The position numbers and the translations under genes are program-made. Shown one piece after another: positions 1 to 5,220 of a stretch of 6,182 bases of DNA (the first letter of the stretch is position 1; each line of letters opens with the position of its first letter). The notes beneath the pieces were generated by a model. It was not told the origin of the DNA and made no database searches. It saw only the letters and a list, made by a program, of their open reading frames with translations. Source of the stretch: Sphingomonas sp. (GTDB lineage: Bacteria > Pseudomonadota > Alphaproteobacteria > Sphingomonadales > Sphingomonadaceae); assembly GCA_013812805.1 (NCBI GenBank), contig JACCSV010000073.1:1-6182 (forward strand), given 5' to 3'.

Positions 1-182
1 CTCTCATCCTGCACGAGGAAGAACCTTCCAGTGTGCCACACACCCTCATGCGTGCTCAGCCATGGCTCACCATTTGCCTTTGGATCGTCACCACTTTGAT
101 CAGTCCCGCCATAAGATGTTCCTCTAGCCGTCCAGCGACCGAGAAACACTTTCAACGCTTCGTGTTTTTCACTCCGTTCCAT
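1..182 (-). CDS. Conserved hypothetical protein, DUF1579-like, 5' part only (runs off left edge)
   Basis: The minus strand reads open from an ATG at 182 to the window edge, giving 60 complete codons and no stop. The peptide begins MERSEKHEALKVFLGRW and continues with a GTSYGG segment, then PWLSTHEGVWH and GRFFLVQDE. Aromatic residues in a W...G(T/E)...W...G.FFLVQ pattern recall the start of DUF1579/lipocalin-like beta-barrel proteins of unknown function; that family call is from memory and tentative. The start is supported by AAAGGAAG at 195-188, five bases upstream. No signal peptide or membrane span is visible, so the product is probably cytoplasmic. It is divergent from the dehydrogenase gene, with the 238-294 repeat pair between them. 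A plus-strand reading of the same bases gives an unconvincing peptide and is treated as a shadow. Confidence 0.66.
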   Translation of the reverse strand, partial: MERSEKHEALKVFLGRWTARGTSYGGTDQSGDDPKANGEPWLSTHEGVWHTGRFFLVQDE

Positions 183-237
183 CGCATCTTCCTTTCGGTC
201 AGTAAGGGAATGATGCGACGGATAGTCCGGTTCCGCC

Positions 238-294
238 AATGACCGCTTTCCACCCCTAGCGGACATTCCGCTTTCGACCCATTGCGGACATTAG
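238..294. repeat. Palindromic intergenic repeat pair, locus 1
   Basis: Two head-to-tail copies of a roughly 28-30 bp imperfect palindrome abut here. Copy one (238-267) has arms AATGACCGC and GCGGACATT. Copy two (267-294) has arms TCCGC and GCGGA around TTTCGACCCATT. Bases 267-291 of copy two are identical to 4752-4776 at locus 3. The pair lies between the divergent left-edge gene and the dehydrogenase gene. It is probably a REP-like element; related sequences are, from memory, common between genes in Sphingomonadales. Confidence 0.75.
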
Positions 295-396
295 CCCAGT
301 CGGTTCTACCGCTATCGAACATGACTGTCCGGCTTCAACAAGCTATGAAAGAGGAAGCTTTGACGGCCGTTCGCGCCGAGAGCTTCACGCGTGGCC

Positions 397-405
397 AAGG
401 GAGGG
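397..405 (+). promoter_or_regulatory. Ribosome binding site that fixes the dehydrogenase start
   Basis: AAGGGAGGG ends five bases before the ATG at 411. In-frame upstream starts exist (TTG at 282 inside the palindromic repeat, ATG at 321, ATG at 345) but none has a comparable site. The extra residues they would add match nothing expected before an SDR Rossmann fold. This selects 411. Confidence 0.8.
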
Positions 406-410
406 CTGCA

Positions 411-1169
411 ATGGACCTTTCACTGAACGGCAAAAGTGCCCTCGTTACCGGAGCGAGCAAAGGCATCGGTAAGGCTATTGCTCGCCGATTGGTTGAAGAA
501 GGGGCGAAGGTGGCACTTTGCGCTCGCGATCCCGAGCCACTGGCTGAGACGGTTCAAGAGTTACAGGCTGCAGGAGAGGCGTGGGGAGCCACCTGCGACG
601 TCGGTGATGCGCGAGCCTACGAAAACTGGCTGGAACAAGCTTGCGCAGCGGTCGAAGGGCCTGATCTACTCGTCGCCAACGCCTCAGCGCTCGCCCTTGG
701 CGGGGAGGAGAACGACTGGGAGGCAAGCTTCCAGGTCGACCTAATGGGTTCTGTTCGCGCCGCCACTGCCGTGCTGCCTCGGATGATTGAGCGAGGAGGC
801 GGCTCGATCGTGTTCATTTCGAGCGTGGCGGCAGTCGAGACGTTTGTCGGGCCGACAGCCTACAATGCACTGAAAGCAGCAATAATCACCTATGCTAGCC
901 AGCTCAGCAGGGCGGTGGGGGCCCAAGGCATTCGTGTGAATTGTGTCTCGCCGGGAGCGATCGAGTTTGCTGGCGGTGTATGGGATCATGCGAAACGAGA
1001 GAGCCCGGAATTTTATCAGACGACCTTGTCACAGCAGCCGATGGGCCGCCTCGGCACCCCCGAGGAGGTCGCGGACGTGGTGACTTTTCTGCTCAGCGAC
1101 CGAGCTAAATGGATAACGGGCGAGAATGTCGTGGTGGATGGCGGATACACTCATCGCGTTGCCTTTTAG
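411..1169 (+). CDS. SDR family NAD(P)-dependent oxidoreductase (FabG-like)
   Basis: A 252-residue classical short-chain dehydrogenase/reductase, the usual family length, predicted cytoplasmic and soluble. The cofactor motif TGASKGIG is at residues 13-20. Lys17 and Arg39 (end of strand 2, CARD) suggest NADP(H) preference. CDV with Asp63 would contact adenine. The NNAG motif is replaced by ANAS (89-92). In the catalytic tetrad, Ser138 (FISS), Tyr151 and Lys155 (YNALK) are intact, but the helix-4 Asn is Asp110 (QVDLMG). PGAIEF follows strand 6, and the C-terminus has the typical ITGENVVVDGG (235-245). It should reduce a carbonyl or oxidise an alcohol; the substrate cannot be read from sequence. 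It stands alone, flanked by palindromic repeat pairs at 238-294 and 1209-1277. FabG itself is less likely given the altered NNAG and Asn positions and the absence of fatty-acid genes. Confidence 0.95.
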   Translation: MDLSLNGKSALVTGASKGIGKAIARRLVEEGAKVALCARDPEPLAETVQELQAAGEAWGATCDVGDARAYENWLEQACAAVEGPDLLVANASALALGGEENDWEASFQVDLMGSVRAATAVLPRMIERGGGSIVFISSVAAVETFVGPTAYNALKAAIITYASQLSRAVGAQGIRVNCVSPGAIEFAGGVWDHAKRESPEFYQTTLSQQPMGRLGTPEEVADVVTFLLSDRAKWITGENVVVDGGYTHRVAF

Positions 1170-1208
1170 GATCGGAGGGCTGGCTCACCGCCCCGAAGTA
1201 GACATCCG

Positions 1209-1277
1209 GCTAATGTCCGCTTCCCACCCATTCCGGACATTAGCGGCTTAGGTCCGGTTCCGACCATTGCCGACACT
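1209..1277. repeat. Palindromic intergenic repeat pair, locus 2
   Basis: The first copy is the most symmetrical in the window: GCTAATGTCCG (1209-1219) and CGGACATTAGC (1234-1244) form a perfect 11-bp inverted repeat around 14 bases. A degenerate second copy follows at about 1251-1277 (GGTCCGGTTCCGACCATTGC then CGACACT). The pair lies between the convergent dehydrogenase and 51-residue genes, where the 11-bp stem could end transcripts from either side, although no T-run follows. The rest of 1170-1348 holds nothing recognisable. Confidence 0.75.
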
Positions 1278-1348
1278 GGCCGGGTGTTAGCGGCCAATTT
1301 CTCGCATCGATCCTCGGGGCCATGGCCAGTCAGTAGCCCCTTCGCCGA

Positions 1349-1504
1349 TTAGACATTCTCAAAGGGGTTCTGACGTTTGTATTCGGCATCGGCATTTGCT
1401 TGGTCGAGCTCCTGGTGCCGATCGCTTCCCTTGCGAAGCTCAGCCAAAATCTCTTCCAGAGTGGCTGCAATCTTTTGCAGCAAAGCCTGTTCGTCTGTGT
1501 TCAT
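1349..1504 (-). CDS. Small hypothetical protein, 51 residues
   Basis: ATG at 1504 to TAA at 1349 encodes 51 residues starting MNTDEQALLQKIAATLEEIL and ending YKRQNPFENV. An in-frame TGA directly precedes the ATG, so it cannot extend upstream. GGAGGA (1514-1509) lies four bases before the start. Residues 5-25 form an amphipathic, leucine-rich helix with heptad-like spacing (L8, L9, I12, L16, I19, L20, L23). The remainder is charged, and there is no membrane span or signal peptide. It is probably a small cytoplasmic helical protein, perhaps oligomeric; I do not recognise the family. It follows the adhesin on the same strand but is separated from it by 168 bp containing two strong hairpins, so it is probably transcribed separately. 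Confidence 0.65.
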   Translation of the reverse strand: MNTDEQALLQKIAATLEEILAELRKGSDRHQELDQANADAEYKRQNPFENV

Positions 1505-1614
1505 TCATTCCTCCATGAACCAGAAGCGCCTCAGTGCGGCCCGCCCGCCCTACGAGAAGGACGGCTCACGGGCTATAGGCGGCGCTCTCGGACGGGCCTA
1601 TTTCTGCCAGTGAC

Positions 1615-1640
1615 GGGCCGAGGTCGGAGGACCCCGGCCC
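1615..1640 (-). terminator. Probable terminator hairpin of the adhesin gene (no U-tract)
   Basis: Bases 1615-1625 pair with 1630-1640 around a four-base loop (1626-1629), an 11-bp GC-rich stem. Position 1621/1634 is a G-U wobble when read as minus-strand RNA but an A-C mismatch on the plus strand, so the stem is better formed in the adhesin transcript. It starts 33 bases after the adhesin stop. No run of U follows, so it is not a canonical intrinsic terminator; it could instead stabilise the 3' end of the mRNA. Confidence 0.5.
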
Positions 1641-1645
1641 GCCGA

Positions 1646-1664
1646 CGGGACCAGCGCGGTCCCG
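1646..1664 (-). terminator. Second GC-rich hairpin directly after the adhesin gene
   Basis: CGGGACC (1646-1652) and GGTCCCG (1658-1664) form a perfect 7-bp stem with a five-base loop, beginning nine bases after the adhesin stop codon and just before the larger hairpin at 1615-1640. There is no U-tract. The two stems together probably end or protect the adhesin mRNA. Confidence 0.4.
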
Positions 1665-1672
1665 CCTGTCGC

Positions 1673-2941
1673 TTACCAGGCGACCTGGAAGCCCGCCCGC
1701 GCTCCGATTTCGCTGCTCTTGAAGCCATAGCCGACGCCTGCGGACACCGACGACATCTCGCCCACCCCCGCCGAGATGGCGGCAGCCAGCGCGGTTCGGC
1801 TCTTGAAATGGCCGATCCCGCCGGACAGAGCAAAACGCGCACCCGCTGGAATGCTCGGGCTGTCGAGGGCCAGCGCCATGGCAACGCCCTCATAGGCCTC
1901 GCGCACCTCTCCGTGCAGGCTGTCGGTCAGCTCGAACAAGGTCACGGTGTCGCTTTCCAGTGCGGAAATTGCCGAACCCTGCGCGCTGAATCCCGTCTGC
2001 AGGCTGGTGATGGCGGGCATGATGGTCGTGTCCCGTCCAAGCACGCCGTTGCCATCCACCGTGGTGACACCGACGTTGCTCGCATCCTGCGCACTGGTGG
2101 ATGCGACGATGTCGCCGACTCGCACGTGCGTGCCGGTCCCTCCAAGCACGACCTGGTTCGCGGCGGTCGTCGCCGAATTGGCGCCGATGGCGGTGGAGCC
2201 TGCATGAGCCGCATTGGCCAGCCGGCCCAGCGCCGTCGAGGCGGTGGCAGTCGCCTGGGCGCTAACCCCAACGGCGGTCGAGGCGAGCGCCGTGGCGTCG
2301 CTGTTATGTCCGAGCGCGGTTGAGGCGATGCCGCTCGCGATCGCCTGTGCGCCATAAGCGCTCGAAGCAATGCCGGTTGCGGTCGCTGCCTGCCCGGAAG
2401 CAGTGGCGTTATCGCCGCTCGCAACCGTCGATTCGCCGACGGCGACCGATTGCAAGCCGGTCGCTTGGGACAGATACCCCAGGGCCGTAGAACGCTCGGC
2501 GGTTGCGTCGCTTTCCGCGCCGACCGAAGTCGAATTCGCACCCGCGGCGTTGCTGATGCGCCCGAGCGAAGTTGCGCCAACGGCAGTCGCCTGAGCGGAA
2601 ACGCCGACCGCCGTAGCGCCGAGCGCCGTCGCGTCGCTGTTGTGGCCGAGCGCGGTTGAACCGCCGCCGCTTGCGACGCTCAACGAACCATAGCTCGAAG
2701 CGCCGCCGGCGCTCGCCGTCGAAGACTGGCCAGTGGCGGTGGAGATCGGGCCCGATGCAACTGCCAGATTGCCGACGGCGGTAGCGCCGTCCGCTGTCGC
2801 GGCAGAATCGACACCGCATTCGGTGCTTCCCGCCGCGGTGCCGACATTGCACTCCGGCGTCGGGTCGGCGGTGGCGGGAGCGGATATCGCCGCAATGGCG
2901 AAAGCGGCGGTGGTCCAAAGGGCGGTTCGTGTCCGAGTCAT
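1673..2941 (-). CDS. YadA-like trimeric autotransporter adhesin
   Basis: A 422-residue outer-membrane surface protein (type Vc secretion) that should trimerise and mediate adhesion or aggregation. Residues 1-25 form a Sec signal peptide with likely cleavage after ATA (25/26). Residues 54-263 are 15 consecutive 14-residue YadA-head repeats (pattern like TALGHNSDATALGA) with no insertions. A neck-like segment (VVLGG at 264-268, HVRVGDI at 272-278) follows. Residues about 301-349 are a short helical stalk. The C-terminal 70 or so residues (EAYEGVAMALAL, then alternating strands ending in Trp422) match the YadA anchor, whose trimer forms a 12-stranded barrel. Cys31 and Cys42, just after the signal peptide, are unusual for this class. 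The start at 2941 has GGAGGAG seven bases upstream. Residues 95-142 and 207-254 are an internal duplication. The winged-helix regulator gene lies upstream on the same strand. The binding target is unknown. Confidence 0.93.
   Translation of the reverse strand: MTRTRTALWTTAAFAIAAISAPATADPTPECNVGTAAGSTECGVDSAATADGATAVGNLAVASGPISTATGQSSTASAGGASSYGSLSVASGGGSTALGHNSDATALGATAVGVSAQATAVGATSLGRISNAAGANSTSVGAESDATAERSTALGYLSQATGLQSVAVGESTVASGDNATASGQAATATGIASSAYGAQAIASGIASTALGHNSDATALASTAVGVSAQATATASTALGRLANAAHAGSTAIGANSATTAANQVVLGGTGTHVRVGDIVASTSAQDASNVGVTTVDGNGVLGRDTTIMPAITSLQTGFSAQGSAISALESDTVTLFELTDSLHGEVREAYEGVAMALALDSPSIPAGARFALSGGIGHFKSRTALAAAISAGVGEMSSVSAGVGYGFKSSEIGARAGFQVAW
2153..2782 (-). 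repeat. 15 tandem 42-bp units encoding the adhesin head
   Basis: The head is coded by 15 in-register units of 42 bp (14 codons each) without indels. Units 4-7 (within 2659-2516) and 12-15 (within 2323-2180) are closest, offset by exactly 336 bp, or eight units. For example, 2621-2659 and 2285-2323 differ at 3 of 39 bases. This indicates growth by duplication of a block of units and offers a substrate for recombination or slippage that would change the head length by whole units. Confidence 0.85.
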
Positions 2942-2948
2942 CTGAAGT

Positions 2949-2955
2949 CTCCTCC
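2949..2955 (-). promoter_or_regulatory. Ribosome binding site that fixes the adhesin start
   Basis: On the minus strand GGAGGAG lies seven bases before the ATG at 2941. The frame stays open to a possible start at 3007, but that would put 22 mostly charged and arginine-rich residues before an otherwise well-formed signal peptide, so 2941 is preferred. Confidence 0.85.
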
Positions 2956-2965
2956 GAAAAGTCCG

Positions 2966-2982
2966 GCCGCGATGGTCGCGGC
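2966..2982 (-). other. Hairpin in the adhesin 5' leader
   Basis: GCCGCGA (2966-2972) and TCGCGGC (2976-2982) form a perfect 7-bp inverted repeat with a three-base loop, ending 10 bases upstream of the adhesin ribosome binding site. In the mRNA it could affect translation or mRNA stability. In DNA it could be a compact operator. The role is unproven. Confidence 0.35.
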
Positions 2983-3026
2983 AGGTGGGAGGAGTTTGCC
3001 GCCGCAAGCCAGCGTCCGGCCACGGG

Positions 3027-3037
3027 ATCAGCCTGAT
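3027..3037. promoter_or_regulatory. Small dyad in the regulator-adhesin intergenic region
   Basis: ATCAG and CTGAT flank a single C, giving an 11-bp dyad in the 135-bp gap upstream of the adhesin, the logical place for its promoter and operator. The site is short and could be chance. I found no convincing -35/-10 pair nearby. Confidence 0.2.
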
Positions 3038-3076
3038 GATTTACCGACCAAACACCGATTTTTGCAGGCTTCGGGG

Positions 3077-4621
3077 TCAGGCGGGCACTTGCGCCGGCCG
3101 GCTCCCTGTCGCGCGCCAATAATCGTCAAGCCCAATTGCGCGGGTCAGTCGCGCGAATCGGGGGTCAGGCCGAGCGGCGGCCATCGGCAGCGAAAACAGG
3201 AAATCGGTGTGACGCCGCGTGTAGGAGCCAATCGGGGCCGGGGCTCCGAACGGGCCGCGATCGAAATAATAGCGATCGAGACACGCGAAAGTGAGGTCGA
3301 GCCGACCAAGAAGCGCGAAGATGGGGGCTGCACCGGGGATCGCCCTCGGGTCGGCTTCAGCAATCTGGTGCAGCCGCGCCACACTGCTGTCGATGTCTGC
3401 AGGCCGTCGGAACTCGACTGACCGAGCGAGCACCAGCCGCGACTGCACCTGATCTGGCGCGGAACTCGACGGTAACGCGTCGGGATCCTGGATGAAGGCA
3501 GCGGCGGCGCCGGGCCGGCCGCTGAACAGCAAATGGTTGAATTTGCCGAACCACAGCAACGGGTGCGCCGGCCAGCGGTCGAGGGCACGTCGCAGCAGCG
3601 CTTCGGCAGCCTGCATTTGGCCCGCGTTCGACAGTGCTGTCGCGGCAAATGCATAAGGCCCGACGATCATCGGATCGAAAGCGATAACCCCCTGGTGGAG
3701 CGCCGCGCCTTCTTCGAACCGACCGACCTGGTAAAGCAGCATGGCGAGGCGCCCGTTGGCCAGCCAGTGCCTTGGGTGCCGGTCGCGCACCAATCGCAAT
3801 TCGCGCTCCGCCGTGTCCCAGTTGCGGAAAAACGGCGGGATGCAGGCGAGCGCCAGTTGCGCGTCGGCATTGTCCGGATCGAGTTCCATCGCCCGCGCTG
3901 CCGCGGCCCGGATCCTGCCCGGGAGGCTTGCAAGCTCGGCGATGTCAAAGCCTTCGAGAATGTGGGTATAGGCAAGCGCCAGCGCTCCCCACGCCTCGGC
4001 GTAGAGCGGATCGATGTGTACCGCGCGCTCGAAATAGGACACCGACTGCCGGGCCTGATCCGGGAAACCGGCGCGCTGTGCGATGTCCCCACGGTGGAAC
4101 AGCTCGACTGCCTCGGCGAGAGGCTGGTGCCGCCACGGCGCCTTCCAAGCGAGAACACCGCCAACCGCGACCACAGCCGCGGCTCCCGCCGCTAGCGCGG
4201 AGCGACGCGTCGCGAGCGGCGGGTCCGCGGCGCTCGGCGACGCTGTCGCGGACCTTTCGGCCTCATTGGCAACGACCAGTCGATAACCGACCTTGGTAAT
4301 CGTCTCGACGCGGTAGCTGCCGCGGAATTGCTCTGCGACGTGGCGGAGCCGGGAGATCACCCGGTTGATTGCATCCTCGCCGACGACACGGCTGTCCCAG
4401 CATCGCTCAATCAGCTCGTCTCGCGTGACGATGGAACCGCGGGCGCGCCCCAAGACGACGAGTACCTGCATGACGCGCGGCTCAAGTGTTTCGCTGCAGC
4501 CCTCGCCACTGACTTGGCGGGTCGCCGGGTCAACTCGCAGGAACCCAATGGCGAACGAGAGCTCGTGTGCCAGCACCACCTGCCCGGGGATAGCTAACCC
4601 ATCGTGTTTGCTTGCCCCCAT
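3077..4621 (-). CDS. Membrane-anchored winged-helix transcriptional regulator with TPR-like C-terminal domain
   Basis: A 514-residue protein built like CadC/ToxR-type regulators. Residues about 22-117 are an OmpR-family winged helix: LEPRVMQVLVVL (47-58), VTRDELIERCW (65-75), recognition helix GEDAINRVISRLRHV (81-95), and the wing hairpin VETITKVGYRLV (105-116). A linker rich in Ala, Ser and Pro (121-139) leads to RR then a hydrophobic span at 141-159, predicting an N-in, C-out single-pass protein. The C-terminal 340 or so residues are helical with TPR-like units, for example ARQSVSYFERAVHIDPLYAE (190-209) and the AMELDPDNADAQLALA segment (244-259). No phosphoacceptor domain is present, so this is a one-component sensor-regulator. 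The start is uncertain: ATG 4621 lacks a clear ribosome binding site, and ATG 4714 would add 31 residues and lie in the palindromic repeat. The gene is followed after 135 bp by the adhesin, its likeliest target. Confidence 0.87.
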   Translation of the reverse strand: MGASKHDGLAIPGQVVLAHELSFAIGFLRVDPATRQVSGEGCSETLEPRVMQVLVVLGRARGSIVTRDELIERCWDSRVVGEDAINRVISRLRHVAEQFRGSYRVETITKVGYRLVVANEAERSATASPSAADPPLATRRSALAAGAAAVVAVGGVLAWKAPWRHQPLAEAVELFHRGDIAQRAGFPDQARQSVSYFERAVHIDPLYAEAWGALALAYTHILEGFDIAELASLPGRIRAAAARAMELDPDNADAQLALACIPPFFRNWDTAERELRLVRDRHPRHWLANGRLAMLLYQVGRFEEGAALHQGVIAFDPMIVGPYAFAATALSNAGQMQAAEALLRRALDRWPAHPLLWFGKFNHLLFSGRPGAAAAFIQDPDALPSSSAPDQVQSRLVLARSVEFRRPADIDSSVARLHQIAEADPRAIPGAAPIFALLGRLDLTFACLDRYYFDRGPFGAPAPIGSYTRRHTDFLFSLPMAAARPDPRFARLTRAIGLDDYWRATGSRPAQVPA

Positions 4622-4712
4622 GCGAGCTAAGCTAACATGGATTGAATCGATGTGCACTCGCCCGGAGCGCGCGGTAGTGGACGTCGAGTCCTCACCTGCC
4701 CGTCTGGATCCC

Positions 4713-4777
4713 ATGATGTCCGCTACCCATTGCGGATATCATCGGCTTACGTCCGCTTTCGACCCATTGCGGACATC
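4713..4777. repeat. Palindromic intergenic repeat pair, locus 3
   Basis: Copy one (4713-4742) has arms ATGATGTCCG and CGGATATCAT with one mismatch. Copy two (4750-4777) matches the second copy of locus 1 over 25 bases. As at loci 1 and 2, the copies are paired in the same orientation. The pair sits upstream of the regulator gene, and the most distal possible regulator start (4714) falls inside copy one. Confidence 0.75.
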
Positions 4778-5018
4778 AGGCTTGCGCACAGCGCGACGCT
4801 ACCGCCCTCTACCAAGGCCGGCCACCGTGCCTAGCAGCCGCAACGCAGATCCGCACTGTCCGCCTTTTCAACTGGTCTAGGTCTGCGGATCGACTAGCCG
4901 CACCACAGCGATTGGCGAATGAAGCGCGCCACCCAAGTGTCGACATAGCGCCGCCGCGACTGTCTGATGTAGCGCCAGCCCGCCACGCTCATTACTGACG
5001 CTGCCAACAATCCTTATT
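4778..5018. other. Intergenic stretch without a supported gene
   Basis: Together with 4622-4712 and the repeat pair, this makes about 400 bases between the regulator and the 50-residue membrane protein gene. The only structure seen is an 8-bp inverted repeat, GATCCGCA (4848-4855) with TGCGGATC (4884-4891), spaced by 28 bases and possibly chance. Short open frames exist on both strands, but none has a ribosome binding site with convincing composition. Confidence 0.5.
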
Positions 5019-5171
5019 TCAGATATTGTCGGGAACAGAGATTGTCGAAGAATCCTCTGGAGCCGCGCCGCTGAGCACCCCCACAAGTCCAATTGACAGA
5101 AGTACGAACCCAATCAACCCAGTGATGAGGTTGCCGACGATCACTGAACCCACCGTTTTCCAAAACGTCAT
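5019..5171 (-). CDS. Small single-span membrane protein, 50 residues
   Basis: ATG at 5171 to TGA at 5019 encodes 50 residues beginning MTFWKTVGSVIVGNLITGL. GAGAGGA (5182-5176) lies four bases before the start. Residues about 7-33 are one long glycine- and valine-rich hydrophobic segment (VGSVIVGNLITGLIGF then VLLSIGLVGVL). A polar acidic tail (GAAPEDSSTISVPDNI) follows. With Lys5 as the only early charge, an N-in inner-membrane orientation is likely; an uncleaved anchor is more plausible than a secreted signal peptide. The pattern loosely resembles the membrane anchor at the N-terminus of some SppA-type signal peptide peptidases, but no protease domain follows and the likeness may be compositional. 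It is divergent from the gene beginning near 5221, with about 50 bp between them. Confidence 0.6.
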   Translation of the reverse strand: MTFWKTVGSVIVGNLITGLIGFVLLSIGLVGVLSGAAPEDSSTISVPDNI

Positions 5172-5220
5172 GTCGTCCTCTCATTCTTGGCGAAGTCCGT
5201 ACTCCCTAGGAAGTGCAAAG

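Noticed and set aside
282..410. N-terminal extension of the dehydrogenase from TTG at 282
   Set aside because: The TTG lies inside the palindromic repeat, and the strong ribosome binding site and SDR alignment both point to ATG at 411.
1400..2323. Long plus-strand open frame (307 codons) opposite the adhesin
   Set aside because: It is the antisense of the GC-rich 42-bp repeat array and of the 51-residue gene region. Its composition is Arg/Gly-rich and it has no recognisable domain, whereas the minus strand encodes a clear YadA protein.
2153..2782. Regular 42-bp tandem repeats considered as a CRISPR or noncoding satellite
   Set aside because: The period is exactly 14 codons with continuous coding and there are no unique spacers; it is the YadA head repeat array.
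2409..3119. Minus-strand 236-codon frame overlapping the adhesin start
   Set aside because: Arg-rich out-of-frame shadow of the repeat array. The adhesin frame carries the signal peptide and anchor.
3533..4195. Plus-strand open frame (220 codons) opposite the regulator
   Set aside because: Shadow of the regulator's TPR region: arginine-rich, no domain and no ribosome binding site. The minus strand is clearly coding.
4652..4834. Plus-strand 60-codon frame containing YVRFRPIADI
   Set aside because: It is a translation of the palindromic repeat pair at 4713-4777. Repeat-derived peptides of this kind are commonly misannotated as small proteins.
4895..4993. Minus-strand 32-codon peptide (MSVAGWRYIRQSRRRYVDTW...)
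   Set aside because: No ribosome binding site at its ATG, very short, and overlapped by other frames; insufficient to call.
4877..5113. Minus-strand 78-codon frame overlapping the 50-residue membrane protein gene
   Set aside because: It overlaps the better-supported small gene in another frame, has no convincing ribosome binding site and no recognisable domain.
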